Shown: piece by piece, positions 55,893-64,000 of the stretch
Layout: each line of letters opens with the position of its first letter
Numbering within the stretch: the stretch's first letter is position 1
NCBI GenBank assembly: GCA_023399095.1
Contig: JAEWQS010000189.1
Coordinates: forward strand, 21,202 to 85,201
Length of the DNA: 64,000 bases
Origin: Bacillota bacterium
GTDB taxonomy: Bacteria > Bacillota > Clostridia > Christensenellales > SZUA-584
Direction of reading: 5' to 3'
Made by a program: the position numbers and the translations under genes
Notes under the pieces: generated by a model
Databases searched by the model: none
Told to the model about the DNA's origin: nothing
Seen by the model: the letters and a program-made list of their open reading frames with translations, nothing else

Positions 55893-56383
55893 ATGGCACT
55901 GGCAACTTATGATCGGGATGCGGCGGTTGCGTACGCACGCAAGTGGGCGTTGTCTCGTAACCCCAAATATTATGATTATGAAAAACTTGGCGGAGACTGC
56001 ACCAACTTTGTGTCGCAGTGCCTTTACGCGGGCGGCGGCGTGATGAACTATAAGCCGACGTTTGGCTGGTATTACTTCAGCGCCAACAACCACTCGCCGT
56101 CGTGGACGGGTGTGCCATACCTTTATAACTTCCTTGTGCGAAAATCTGGCGTGGGGCATGTCGGCAAAGAGGTCTCCATGGATGAGGTGCAGGCGAGGGA
56201 CATCTCACAGTTTGCGGGCACATCGTCGCGCTTTTCCCATACACAGTCTTATCGGTGGACAAGGGAGCGGGGCTGGACGGTATCCGTGTCGCCACACATA
56301 CGTTTGACAGTCTTGACCGCTCTCTCTCTTCAAACCAGTTCTTAAACATTCGTTTCATCCATATTCTCGGCGTGAGAAAGTAG
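55893..56383 (+). pseudogene. Amidase_6-like (CHAP/NlpC-like) protein, frame broken near 56241
   Basis: The first frame reads MALATYDRDAAVAYARKWAL and GGDCTNFVSQCLYAGGG, the typical catalytic Cys region of the amidase_6 domain. After FSHT the frame is lost. If two bases (AC of ATACACAG) are removed, the protein continues VLSVDKGAGLDGIRVATHTF and ends FIHILGVRK (stop 56381-56383), the normal C-terminus of the family. The current frame instead stops at 56345. The change is in an AC repeat. It could be a mutation or a sequencing error. The end overlaps the converging EamA gene. Confidence 0.72.
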
Positions 56384-57292
56384 CAACTTTTGCTTCGTTT
56401 CTTTTTTTATGCCAATCAGCGCCATACCGCATATCACGAGTGCACCGCCTGCCCATTGCTCGAAGCCCGCATGCTCGCCGAGCAGCAGCACGGAGAGCAA
56501 CAGCGACGTAAACGGCATCATGCCGGTAAACGCGGCGGCTGTGCTGGCATTACAGCGTTTGATGCCCGCGTACCAGCAGATAAAGGCAAGCGCCGTCACG
56601 AACACGCCGTACCAGATGAGCGCGAGCCATTCCGTCATGCCAAGGGCGCCCAGCTTTTCAATAGGCTGTTCAAACATCATCGGAACAATACAGAAAACGA
56701 GCGCGAGTGCCGATACCAGCGTGGTTTGTACGATCGGATTGAGCGGAGCATGTTTTTCGGCTTTTACGGCACTGACGCGTGACATGATGTTAAACGCAGA
56801 TTCACTTGCCGCGGCACCGATGACGAGCAGATTTCCCAGTAAGTGCTCGGCAGACAGATGGCTTGTGGCTAGCCCCTGTATGAGCAGCACACCGCCGACG
56901 GTGCATATGACGCCCGCTAGACTGTGCGGTGAGACACGTTCCTTGAGAAAGACCCATGCGAGCACGGCGGTGATGGCGGGCGTGGCGCCTGTCAGCAGCC
57001 CCGCTTCGCCAGTGCTCGTGCGCAGGATTCCCTGAAGCAGAAACAACCGAAAAAGGAATATGCCGAACAGCGCCTGCAGCAATAGCATCACAACATCTGC
57101 GCGGCGCATTTGTTTGATTGTCTGTTTCAGCTTGCCTGCGCAGAGCGGAATCAGCGCAATCAGCGCGAAGACAAGGCTTACCGCCGTAATAGTGAATGTG
57201 CCGACATGGCCGGATAAGAGTCTTGCGGAGATCACTGACGAGCCTGCAAGCGCAAACGCCCCGGTAAGATAGAGTGGTCCGGACAATTTCAA
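56342..57292 (-). CDS. EamA/DMT-family transporter
   Basis: A 316-residue membrane protein with ten transmembrane segments in two EamA repeats (ALAGSSVISARLLSG; GEAGLLTGATPAITAVLAWV; TAAAFTGMMPFTSLLLSVLL). Such proteins export amino acids or metabolites. The TTG start at 57292 follows GGGAGGA by about 9 nt. It is divergent from a MocR regulator, a common layout in which the regulator controls the transporter. Confidence 0.92.
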   Translation of the reverse strand: MKLSGPLYLTGAFALAGSSVISARLLSGHVGTFTITAVSLVFALIALIPLCAGKLKQTIKQMRRADVVMLLLQALFGIFLFRLFLLQGILRTSTGEAGLLTGATPAITAVLAWVFLKERVSPHSLAGVICTVGGVLLIQGLATSHLSAEHLLGNLLVIGAAASESAFNIMSRVSAVKAEKHAPLNPIVQTTLVSALALVFCIVPMMFEQPIEKLGALGMTEWLALIWYGVFVTALAFICWYAGIKRCNASTAAAFTGMMPFTSLLLSVLLLGEHAGFEQWAGGALVICGMALIGIKKETKQKLLLSHAENMDETNV

Positions 57293-57346
57293 AGTTTTTC
57301 CTCCCTGCTGTTTTCAAAAGCCGTTATTCTGTGATATGATTCTACC

Positions 57347-57364
57347 AAGCAAACTGGTTTGCTT
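57347..57364. promoter_or_regulatory. Palindrome between EamA and MocR genes
   Basis: AAGCAAAC-TG-GTTTGCTT is a perfect 8-bp inverted repeat. It lies 48 bp upstream of the MocR start and 55 bp from the EamA start. It is the likely operator of the MocR protein for one or both genes. A weak TATGAT box (57335-57340) lies next to it. Confidence 0.6.
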
Positions 57365-57411
57365 AAAGCACCAGTATGGCGCGAATTTGAGCAGGCCAGT
57401 AGGAGGCTGTC

Positions 57412-58809
57412 ATGTGGGGAATCGAGCTAAACAGGGAAAGCGATGTGCCAATTAAGCGGCAGATATACGACGCCTTTAAGCATCGCATGATGAACGGAAG
57501 CTTCAAGGAGGGAGACGTGATGCCCTCCACACGAGAGCTCGCGTCGGCGCTGTCTGTGTCGCGGAGCACCGCTTGCGAGGCATACGATATGCTGCTCGCC
57601 GAAGGCTTTATCATTGCGCATCAGGGTGCGCCCACGCGCGTGGCGCCCGGGCTGATTGTGGACTCAAATCCTGAGCAAAAGCCTCGAAGAAAAGCGCGAA
57701 GCGAAAAGAAGTACGCGGCGGACTTTAAAACAGGGCAGCCCGATTTGCGCGCGTTTCCGCGTTTCTCGTTTGAGCAGAGCCTCAAAAAAGCCACAACAGA
57801 GCTGTCGCTTGCGTCTTTTGGCTATTCGGGTGCACAGGGGTCGCTGCCATTGCGTGAAGAGATCGCGGCATATCTTTATCGCAGTCGCGGCATAAAAGCA
57901 GACCCACAGGATATATTCATCACCGCAGGGGCGACACATGCGCTGCACGTGCTCGCCGAACTGCTCGCAGAGCAGAGCAGCGACATACTCATTGAAGACC
58001 CGTGTCACACTGGCATGCTCCAAGCCTTTGTGCTCAGAGGCTTGACGCCCATACCCGTTCCCGTGGATGAATCGGGCATGCGCACGGATAAGCTTGAAGC
58101 AGTACGTGGTTGCCCTGTATATGTCACGCCGTCGCATCAGTTTCCCTTGGGCGCCATTCTGAGCGCCACGCGGCGGGCCGCGCTGATACGATTCGCCCGT
58201 GAACATGAAAGCTACGTGATCGAGGACGATTACGACAGCGAGTTCCGTTATGAAGGCGAGCCTATCGCGCCGCTTTACGTGATGGATCCGCAGCGGGTGA
58301 TCTACGTGGGTACGTTCAGCAAGGTGCTTTATCCCGCGCTTCGCATCGGCTATGTGATACTGCCGCGTCAGCTGCAAAAACGCTGGATCAAGCTTCGCAC
58401 CTACACAGACGTGCAGAATCCCGTGTTTGAGCAGGCCGCGCTGACCGACTTTTTGCAAACGCGTAGGCTGGATCGGCATATCCAGAAAATGCGCAAGCTC
58501 TACGGCGCGCGCCGCCGAATACTGCTCAAAAGCCTTGGCGACGCGTTCGGGGATTCATGGCGGCCCTGGGGAGATGCCGCGGGGCTTCATATTGCCGTGA
58601 AATTTGATGGGCTGCGCTTTGACCAGAACGTCGAGGCCATATGCCGTGAACAGGGTGTCCGCATCTCATCGGTTGCGCGATACTGTATCGAAAAGGGGCG
58701 GCATGAAGACAAGCTGCTGCTCGGATATGGGCATTTGAACAATGACGAGATAGAAAAAGGCGTCCGGCTGCTATGTATCGCCATGTGCGGATACCTGCCG
58801 CAAATATAG
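57412..58809 (+). CDS. MocR/PdxR-type regulator (GntR helix-turn-helix fused to aminotransferase)
   Basis: A 465-residue protein. The N-terminal GntR domain (VPIKRQIYDAFKHRMMNGSF, SVSRSTACEAYDML) binds DNA. The rest is a class I aminotransferase fold with the PLP lysine in YVGTFSKVLYPALRIGYV. Such regulators sense pyridoxal phosphate or amines and typically control a neighbouring transporter or vitamin B6 genes. Here the target is probably the divergent EamA gene. Confidence 0.94.
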   Translation: MWGIELNRESDVPIKRQIYDAFKHRMMNGSFKEGDVMPSTRELASALSVSRSTACEAYDMLLAEGFIIAHQGAPTRVAPGLIVDSNPEQKPRRKARSEKKYAADFKTGQPDLRAFPRFSFEQSLKKATTELSLASFGYSGAQGSLPLREEIAAYLYRSRGIKADPQDIFITAGATHALHVLAELLAEQSSDILIEDPCHTGMLQAFVLRGLTPIPVPVDESGMRTDKLEAVRGCPVYVTPSHQFPLGAILSATRRAALIRFAREHESYVIEDDYDSEFRYEGEPIAPLYVMDPQRVIYVGTFSKVLYPALRIGYVILPRQLQKRWIKLRTYTDVQNPVFEQAALTDFLQTRRLDRHIQKMRKLYGARRRILLKSLGDAFGDSWRPWGDAAGLHIAVKFDGLRFDQNVEAICREQGVRISSVARYCIEKGRHEDKLLLGYGHLNNDEIEKGVRLLCIAMCGYLPQI

Positions 58810-58909
58810 GATAACGGCTTTAATCCGAACTTTACACGAAATTTCTTGTATTATTGCCGTCAAAAGCTTATAATCATTTGCGTTCAACAATAGAGAAACT
58901 GGGGTAACT

Positions 58910-60724
58910 ATGCATAAACAAGAGAATATAAGGAACATTGCGATCGTGGCACACGTTGATCATGGCAAAACAACGCTTGTCGATCAGATGCTGCGGCAGT
59001 CAGGCATATTTCGTGTCAATGAAGTGGTGCGTGAGCGCGTGATGGATTCGGAGGATTTGGAACAGGAGAGAGGCATCACAATCCTCTCTAAGAATACAGC
59101 CATCGAATATAAGGGAACGAAAATCAATATCGTGGATACGCCGGGTCACGCAGACTTTGGCGGCGAGGTGGAACGTGTGCTGACCATGGTCGACGGCGTG
59201 CTGCTGCTTGTCGACGCGTTTGAAGGCTGTATGCCGCAAACGCGCTTTGTGCTGAAAAAAGCATTGATGCTAAATAAGCACGTCATCGCTGTGATCAATA
59301 AGGTGGACAGGCCGGGCTCGCGCCCTGAAACGGTGCTGGACGGCATTATCGATCTTTTCATTGAGCTGGACGCGGCGGAGGATCAGCTGGATTTTCCCGT
59401 GGTGTACGCGTCGGCTAAGGCCGGAACGGCTTCCATGAAGCTGGAAGAAGAGCCCGCGGATATCACGCCGCTTTTTGACGCAATTATCGAGCACGTTCCC
59501 ATGCCTGAGGGTGAACCTGAGGGTCCGTTTCAAATGCTGGTGTCCAGCATCGATTACGATGATTATCTGGGACGCATCGCGATCGGACGCATCGAGCGCG
59601 GCTCCGCCCAAAGAAATTTGGCGGCAACACTTTGCCGTCAGGACGGATCGGCGCAAAACGTCAAGATCACGAGGCTTTTTGAATTTTCAGGGCTCAAGCG
59701 CAAGGAGACGGAAAGCGCGCGCTTTGGGGATATCGTGGCCATCGCTGGGCTGCCCGACGTCAATATCGGTGAAACGATATGTGACGCCGAATGCATTGAA
59801 CCGCTGCCGTTCGTCAAGATCGACGAGCCTACGGTATCAATGAACTTTATCGTCAACAACAGCCCGTTTGCGGGACGTGAAGGCAAATACGTGACCTCGC
59901 GGAATTTGCGCGAGCGGCTTTGGCGCGAGATGGAGACAAACTTAAGCCTTAAGGTGGAGGAAACGGATTCGACCGACTCGTTCAAGGTGTCGGGGCGAGG
60001 GGAGCTTCATTTATCCATTCTGATCGAAACAATGCGGCGCGAGGGATTTGAATTCTCGGTATCGCGCCCGCGCGTGATACTCAAAAAGGAAGACGGCGTG
60101 ACCATGGAGCCTTATGAGCTTCTCATGATTGATGTGCCGGGCGATTTTGCGGGGGCTGTCATAGAAAAATTAGGGCCAAGGAAAGCATCGCTCGTGGATA
60201 TGAGCACGCATGTCGGCACGACACGCATGTCGTTTAACATTCCGTCACGTGGTCTTATCGGCTACCGCAACGAATTTTTGACGGATACCAAGGGCAACGG
60301 CATCATGAACCATATCTTCTGTGGCTACAAGGAATGGGCTGGCGACATCGCTGAGCGCCAGAGAGGCTCTATCGTGGCGCATGAGCAGGGTGAATCCACC
60401 GCGTACGGCCTTTTCAACGCGCAGGAACGCGGACGCTTGTTCATCGGTGCGGGTATGCCTGTGTATTCGGGGATGGTTGTGGGCGAAAACGCACGGCAGG
60501 AAGATATCGTGATTAACGTCTGCAAAAAAAAGCAGCTTACTAACACACGTGCGTCCGGCTCAGATGAAGCGCTGCGCTTAACGCCTGCTACGGTTCTTAG
60601 CCTGGAGCAATCACTTGAGTTCATCGCGGACGACGAGCTCGTCGAGGTAACACCCAAAAACATCAGGCTTCGCAAGGCTGTGCTGGATAAGGGCGACAGG
60701 GCTAAGCTTATGAAGGCAAACTAA
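58910..60724 (+). CDS. typA: Ribosome-associated translational GTPase TypA/BipA
   Basis: A 604-residue GTPase. G-motifs [16 protein letters not shown] and NKVD lie in the first 150 residues. EF-G-like domains follow, and the C-terminal TypA domain ends with [19 protein letters not shown]. It acts in ribosome assembly and stress adaptation. A terminator hairpin, repeated on both sides of an intergenic element, follows the gene. Confidence 0.97.
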   Translation: MHKQENIRNIAIVAHVDHGKTTLVDQMLRQSGIFRVNEVVRERVMDSEDLEQERGITILSKNTAIEYKGTKINIVDTPGHADFGGEVERVLTMVDGVLLLVDAFEGCMPQTRFVLKKALMLNKHVIAVINKVDRPGSRPETVLDGIIDLFIELDAAEDQLDFPVVYASAKAGTASMKLEEEPADITPLFDAIIEHVPMPEGEPEGPFQMLVSSIDYDDYLGRIAIGRIERGSAQRNLAATLCRQDGSAQNVKITRLFEFSGLKRKETESARFGDIVAIAGLPDVNIGETICDAECIEPLPFVKIDEPTVSMNFIVNNSPFAGREGKYVTSRNLRERLWREMETNLSLKVEETDSTDSFKVSGRGELHLSILIETMRREGFEFSVSRPRVILKKEDGVTMEPYELLMIDVPGDFAGAVIEKLGPRKASLVDMSTHVGTTRMSFNIPSRGLIGYRNEFLTDTKGNGIMNHIFCGYKEWAGDIAERQRGSIVAHEQGESTAYGLFNAQERGRLFIGAGMPVYSGMVVGENARQEDIVINVCKKKQLTNTRASGSDEALRLTPATVLSLEQSLEFIADDELVEVTPKNIRLRKAVLDKGDRAKLMKAN

Positions 60725-60735
60725 GCTGATAAAGA

Positions 60736-60768
60736 GAACGGGCAGAGGCTTTTCACCTTTGCCCGTTT
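60736..60768 (+). terminator. Terminator hairpin of typA, first copy
   Basis: ACGGGCA and TTGCCCGT pair to a stem around a 14-nt loop, 11 bp after the typA stop. The 33-bp segment is repeated without change at 60921-60953. This first copy lacks a T-run after it. Confidence 0.75.
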
Positions 60769-60920
60769 CAGGCTGTCCAAGAAGCCCTTAAGTATAATTC
60801 GTGGGCAAGACGGGTTGCACCCGCGCAGCCCACACCTTGCGGTTTTGAGCAGTTTCGAGTTTGCGAGGAACAAACAAAACCGGTAAACTGGCGGGAAACC
60901 GTAGGTTTTTCGACAAGCTC
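60769..60920. repeat. Dispersed intergenic element, copy 3
   Basis: About 152 bp, very similar to copy 1 (TATAATTCGTGGGCAAGACG, CCCGCGCAGCCCACACCTTG, AAAACCGGTAAACTGGCGGG, TTTTTCGACAAGCTC). Its ends are imperfect inverted repeats, CAGGCTGTCCAAGAA on the left and TTTTTCGACAAGCTC on the right. It sits exactly between two identical 33-bp copies of the typA terminator. Confidence 0.82.
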
Positions 60921-60953
60921 GAACGGGCAGAGGCTTTTCACCTTTGCCCGTTT
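60921..60953 (+). terminator. Terminator hairpin of typA, second copy
   Basis: An exact 33-bp repeat of 60736-60768, followed by GTTTTAT. With the T-rich tail, this is probably the original terminator and now a second chance to stop transcripts. It also faces the end of the convergent DUF6483 gene. Confidence 0.78.
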
Positions 60954-60966
60954 GTTTTATGGCCGG

Positions 60967-61341
60967 CTAAAATATGCCGTCAACATCCATGCCCAGAATG
61001 GCCGTGATTTGCTTGAGTCCGTCCTTGATCTCCTCACGCGAGAAGTTGCTGATCTCCAGCTCGTCGTCGGATAAGGCGTTTATGGTTTCATAGAAATCCA
61101 GCGCGATGCGCGCGTGATCAACGTTACCGCTTTCAACTGATTCATAGAGCAAATCCTCGGCTTCGCAGAGCTTTCTCTGGGACACAAGCGCCATTATATT
61201 GGCGTACATCATATCAGTCTGCGAAAGATTCCCCTCGTTTACTATTTCATATTTAAACAGTTCCTTACCAAACAGAACCTTAGCAATAAATCGCACCATA
61301 TCTTCAACTTGACGCATCAGATAATCCTTTTGAAAATACAT
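60967..61341 (-). CDS. DUF6483-family protein
   Basis: A 124-residue acidic, helical protein (YFQKDYLMRQVEDMVRFIAK, LFGKE at residues about 24-28). It matches the DUF6483 family of Bacillota, whose function is unknown. The start at 61341 follows a site (CAGGATGAG) on the minus strand. It converges on the typA terminator. Confidence 0.75.
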   Translation of the reverse strand: MYFQKDYLMRQVEDMVRFIAKVLFGKELFKYEIVNEGNLSQTDMMYANIMALVSQRKLCEAEDLLYESVESGNVDHARIALDFYETINALSDDELEISNFSREEIKDGLKQITAILGMDVDGIF

Positions 61342-61483
61342 CGTCTCATCCTGCCCTTTTGTTTTTATGTGAATTCATTATATATCAAAAAGAAACGTTT
61401 TGGTTCTGAGTATGTAAACATTGCCGAAAGCTTTGCAGAATGGTAGTATAAATCATAACTTTTGTTACATTTTGGAGATTTTT

Positions 61484-61984
61484 ATGGCCAATATTCAGTT
61501 TGAAGCGCTTAGGCCACAGCATTTGCAAAGCGTTCTCGATATCTATATGTACTATGTGCTGAATACCACAGCCACGTTTCATGCGCGAACGCTCAGTGAA
61601 AAAGATATGCAGGAGATGGTGCTTTTCGGGAGCTCAATATACAAAACGTTCGTGATATTAAGTGAGGGTGAGCTGTGCGGCTATGTGATATTGGGGCCGT
61701 ATAAGAAAAGGGAAGCCTACAACGGCACGGCAGAGGTCACGATTTTTTTACGGTATGACAAAACGGGCTGTGGAATCGGCAGCCAAGCGATTGAGTTCAT
61801 TGAGGACTATGCGCGCTCAAAAGGTATCCATGTGCTGATAGCCACGATATGCGGTGAGAACACGGCCAGTATTCGTCTATTTGAGAAACAGGGCTTTGAG
61901 AAATGCGCCCATTACAAAGAGGTTGGTCAAAAATTTGGCAAGCTTTTGGACGTGGTGGCATATCAAAAGATATTAGAACCATAA
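61484..61984 (+). CDS. GNAT-family N-acetyltransferase
   Basis: A 166-residue acetyltransferase (FEALRPQHLQSVLDIYMYYV, then EVTIFLRYDKTGCGIGSQAI with the acetyl-CoA loop Q/R-x-x-G-x-G/A, as KTGCGIGSQ, and FEKQGFEKC). It resembles the phosphinothricin-acetyltransferase-like group. The ATG at 61484 follows TTTGGAGA. The substrate is unknown. Confidence 0.85.
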   Translation: MANIQFEALRPQHLQSVLDIYMYYVLNTTATFHARTLSEKDMQEMVLFGSSIYKTFVILSEGELCGYVILGPYKKREAYNGTAEVTIFLRYDKTGCGIGSQAIEFIEDYARSKGIHVLIATICGENTASIRLFEKQGFEKCAHYKEVGQKFGKLLDVVAYQKILEP

Positions 61985-62029
61985 GCCTCATTTTTCCGTT
62001 CCTTCGAAAAAAATATTTTTCAATTGACT

Positions 62030-62058
62030 TGTCACAAATACCCACTTTCGTTGTCTAA
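62030..62058 (+). promoter_or_regulatory. Candidate ECF-type promoter of the sigma-factor operon
   Basis: TGTCACA (62030-62036), 16 bp, then GTCTAA (62053-62058). The TGTCACA-N16-GTC layout resembles promoters used by ECF sigma factors, so the sigma factor may activate its own gene. Confidence 0.55.
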
Positions 62059-62088
62059 TTATTTGAATGAAAACTTTAAGGAGGAAAA

Positions 62089-62943
62089 ATGACACAATCA
62101 AGCACAAATGAACTGATCACACATGCGTTGGAAGGAAATCAGGATGCGCTGGAAAAGCTGCTTGGCGAGGTGCAGAATCTGGTGTTCAATTTGTCACTAA
62201 GAATGCTCGGCACGGTTTCTGACGCAGAAGACGCATCACAGGAGATACTCGTGCGTGTGATGACAAATCTCTCGTCCTTCCGCAGGGAGAGCCTTTTTTC
62301 GACATGGGTTTACCGCATTGCGGTCAACTATCTGCAAGACTGTAAAAAATCCATGATTGCGCAGCGGCCGCTGAGCTTTGAGTTTTACGGACAGGATATT
62401 GAGGCGGGATTCATCGACAACGGCGCGGTTGACCTAAAGGGCGTGGATGAGGACATGCTCTCAGAGGAACTGAAAATGTCTTGTACCAACGTCATGCTGC
62501 AATGTCTGGATCCTGAAAGCCGGAGCATCTACATACTTGGCACGATGTTCCATATCGACAGCCGCGTTGGTGGTGAGATTTTGGGAATGACCTCGGATAA
62601 CTACCGTCAGAAGCTGTCTCGAATCCGCAGGAAGATGGGGGATTTTCTATCCTCCTATTGCGGTCTTTCCAAGACAGGGAGCTGCGATTGCAAAAAAAGA
62701 ATCGGTTACGCAGTGCAGCAGAAACGGCTTGACCCAAGCCGGCTTGAGTACAGCAGCTTAGAGCAATTGGATAACGGTTTGCTGCTTGATTATAAGGACA
62801 GAATGGAGCATATGGATCAACTTTCGGGCGTATTTCAATCGCTGCCCAGATACAAGTCTACAAAATCGGCAGAAGCTTTTTTGAAGAACCTGCTAAAATC
62901 AACGAATATGCAGAGCATTAGAAACTATGGGGGAAATGTATAA
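62089..62943 (+). CDS. ECF-family RNA polymerase sigma factor with C-terminal extension
   Basis: A 284-residue sigma factor. Region 2 is DAEDASQEILVRVMTNLSSF and RRESLFSTWVYRIAVNYLQD; region 4 is about residues 140-190. After these come about 95 extra residues starting with YCGLSKTGSCDCKKR, with four Cys, unusual for plain ECF factors. The extension could be a redox or metal-sensing module. It overlaps a small membrane protein gene by 1 bp. A candidate own promoter lies upstream. Confidence 0.88.
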   Translation: MTQSSTNELITHALEGNQDALEKLLGEVQNLVFNLSLRMLGTVSDAEDASQEILVRVMTNLSSFRRESLFSTWVYRIAVNYLQDCKKSMIAQRPLSFEFYGQDIEAGFIDNGAVDLKGVDEDMLSEELKMSCTNVMLQCLDPESRSIYILGTMFHIDSRVGGEILGMTSDNYRQKLSRIRRKMGDFLSSYCGLSKTGSCDCKKRIGYAVQQKRLDPSRLEYSSLEQLDNGLLLDYKDRMEHMDQLSGVFQSLPRYKSTKSAEAFLKNLLKSTNMQSIRNYGGNV

Positions 62944-63254
62944 TGAGGGAGTTTATTTTACCGTTATTAATTGGCGTTGGATTTGGCATCATTGATGTGA
63001 TACCGATGATTAAAAACAAACTTAACCGGCTGTCAGTCGCATCTGCTTTTGTGTTTCATGTAATTATGCCTGTTATCCTCGCAAACCTGAATACTGCACT
63101 TTGGTGGTGGATAAAGGGAGGGATTGTATATCTCGTTTGTGCGCTGCCCCTCGTGCTGCTTATCGCGAAGGACGAGAAGAAATCGGTGCCTGTTGTGCTT
63201 GCATCATCCTTCGTGATCGGAACGATTGTCGGCGTGATTCTGCATTTTATATAA
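62943..63254 (+). CDS. Small membrane protein coupled to the ECF sigma factor
   Basis: A 103-residue protein with three or four hydrophobic segments (FILPLLIGVGFGIIDVIPMI; VIMPVILANLNTALWW; GIVYLVCALPLVLLI; ASSFVIGTIVGVILHFI). No family recognised. The start shares one base with the sigma-factor stop, so translation is coupled. It may be the sensor or anti-sigma partner of that factor, or one of its targets. The role is inferred. Confidence 0.75.
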   Translation: MREFILPLLIGVGFGIIDVIPMIKNKLNRLSVASAFVFHVIMPVILANLNTALWWWIKGGIVYLVCALPLVLLIAKDEKKSVPVVLASSFVIGTIVGVILHFI

Positions 63255-63481
63255 GAAATCAAAAAACACATTTAAGAGGTGATAGTCTGAGGCGGCATTA
63301 TACAATGCCGTCTTCAGCCTCGACATCTGCAAAATACCCATAAAGATCTGACCGTATCTTGTTGGTTTGAACCTATCCAGTATCCGCAGATCAACGAACT
63401 TTTTACACAGCTGCAACGATTTGTTGTTAGCGCCTCGTCCGCAATTTCCGTACTATATTTTTATGTGACGAAAAAGATTAG
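63255..63481. other. Intergenic region with hairpin
   Basis: GGCGGCATT (63291-63299) and AATGCCGTC (63304-63312) form a stem with one G-U pair that probably ends the sigma-factor transcript. The rest of this 227-bp stretch holds nothing I can name. A 70-codon minus-strand frame there has no clear family. Confidence 0.55.
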
Positions 63482-63823
63482 AAAGCAGCATTACGCCTCT
63501 TTGCCTTAATTGGTTATGAAGGACTTCAATGCAGGATATTGTGCAAGCAGTTGGATTGAAGAAACAATCGCTCTATTCTCATATTGCCAGCAAGAAAGAG
63601 CTGTATCTTTCTGTGCTTCGCGACCAAAACAAAGATTATCATGCCGGAGCTCGAAGCCTCCATCAAACGTCTGAAGAACGAACCATTTGAAGCATGTTAA
63701 AGTTATTTAAAAGCTCGAGGCGTTTTTTTCATGCAGAGAGCGCCTTCTGCTAAGGAAACGAACGTTTATCTATTATGGCAGCAATGCAATATATTCATAA
63801 CCAACAAATCAATTCTTTCATAG
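63482..63823 (+). pseudogene. Decayed TetR-family regulator gene (second)
   Basis: Pieces of one TetR protein lie in changing frames: KAALRLFALIGYEG (63482 on), TSMQDIVQAVGLKKQSLYSH (63523 on, the helix-turn-helix), KELYLSVLRDQNKD, then in another frame PELEASIKRLKNEPFEAC, a stop, and SYLKARGVFFMQRAPSAKET with YLLWQQCN to a stop at 63821. At least two frameshifts and one stop are present, so no working protein can be made. Confidence 0.72.
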
Positions 63824-63952
63824 AAATATTAAAAAATTAATCGTAATAGTTATTATTCCTATTAAGTATTGCAAAAATATACCGATATAATAAAAGACGA
63901 ACATTCGCATTTATCTGGTTTCAATTGTTTTATAAGGATCTATGTGTGATAG

Positions 63953-64000
63953 ATGGAAAAGATTACAAAGGTAAGATGTATTAAGCTTTTGGATCAAAAA
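63953..64000 (+). CDS. Possible start of a gene cut off by the window end
   Basis: An ATG at 63953 opens a frame (MEKITKVRCIKLLDQK) that runs to the window end. AAGGA at 63934 is further away than usual. Too short to identify. Confidence 0.2.
   Translation, partial: MEKITKVRCIKLLDQK

Noticed and set aside
63204..63416. A 70-codon minus-strand gene near the window end
   Set aside because: No ribosome site, no known family, and its region contains the terminator hairpin of the sigma-factor operon.

Overview
The window looks like the chromosome of an anaerobic, low-to-mid GC member of the Bacillota, most likely class Clostridia. The evidence is strong AGGAGG-type ribosome binding sites, many TTG and GTG starts, YesMN-type two-component genes, lipoprotein sugar-binding proteins with Ala/Glu/Pro-rich linkers, a CIRCE element, DUF6483, and clostridial-style FGGY kinases. 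No rRNA, tRNA, CRISPR array or phage genes were seen. Species cannot be assigned from the sequence alone.

Region 1 (1-6.8 kb) holds the 3' end of an aldehyde dehydrogenase, a short-chain dehydrogenase, and an operon for a flavin-reductase-like protein, a transaldolase-like TIM barrel, a DapA/KDG-aldolase-type lyase, a 2-hydroxyacid dehydrogenase and a PfkB sugar kinase. It ends at a clear terminator (6876-6904). It looks like sugar-acid or keto-deoxy-sugar catabolism.

Region 2 (7.2-18.5 kb) is the centrepiece: a complete bacterial microcompartment (BMC) locus. It has a SorC-type regulator, two deoxyribose-phosphate-aldolase paralogues at the two ends, two zinc alcohol/polyol dehydrogenases, three nearly identical BMC-H hexamers, one PduT-type BMC-T, three BMC-P pentamers, PduL, a CoA-acylating aldehyde dehydrogenase, a PduS-type Fe-S flavoprotein and a flavoprotein-like protein. 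Diol dehydratase, ethanolamine lyase and glycyl radical enzyme are all absent. This fits the 'sugar phosphate utilising' (SPU) type, in which DeoC makes the aldehyde inside the shell, the aldehyde becomes acyl-CoA and then acyl-phosphate, and PduS/PduT may carry electrons across the shell. Unusual details are a Cys-rich tail on the first DeoC, a divergent second DeoC, and shared N-terminal cargo helices.

Region 3 (18.5-27.6 kb) has a LacI regulator divergent from a ribose/xylose-type ABC transporter, an AraA-like isomerase, a VOC protein and an FGGY kinase. A decayed TetR gene follows. Region 4 (28.5-42 kb) is an L-arabinose module: a YesN/YesM two-component system with its own YtfQ-like binding lipoprotein, a furanose-type ABC transporter (YtfQ/YtfR/YtfT/YjfF-like) and araB, araA, araD. 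The pentose phosphates made here and in region 3 could enter the same central pathways as the aldolase and pentose-phosphate genes nearby.

Region 5 (42-64 kb) is mixed: a glycosyltransferase, an acyltransferase/CoA-ligase pair, a GH3 glycosidase with 6-phosphogluconate dehydrogenase, CIRCE-controlled htpG, thpR, a MocR/EamA divergent pair, typA, DUF6483, a GNAT, and an ECF sigma factor with a membrane partner. Three copies of a structured ~152-bp intergenic element lie here. Two are bracketed by duplicated terminator hairpins. Several genes are broken by small frameshifts (cupin, amidase, two TetR genes), so either recent gene decay or sequencing/assembly indels should be kept in mind.
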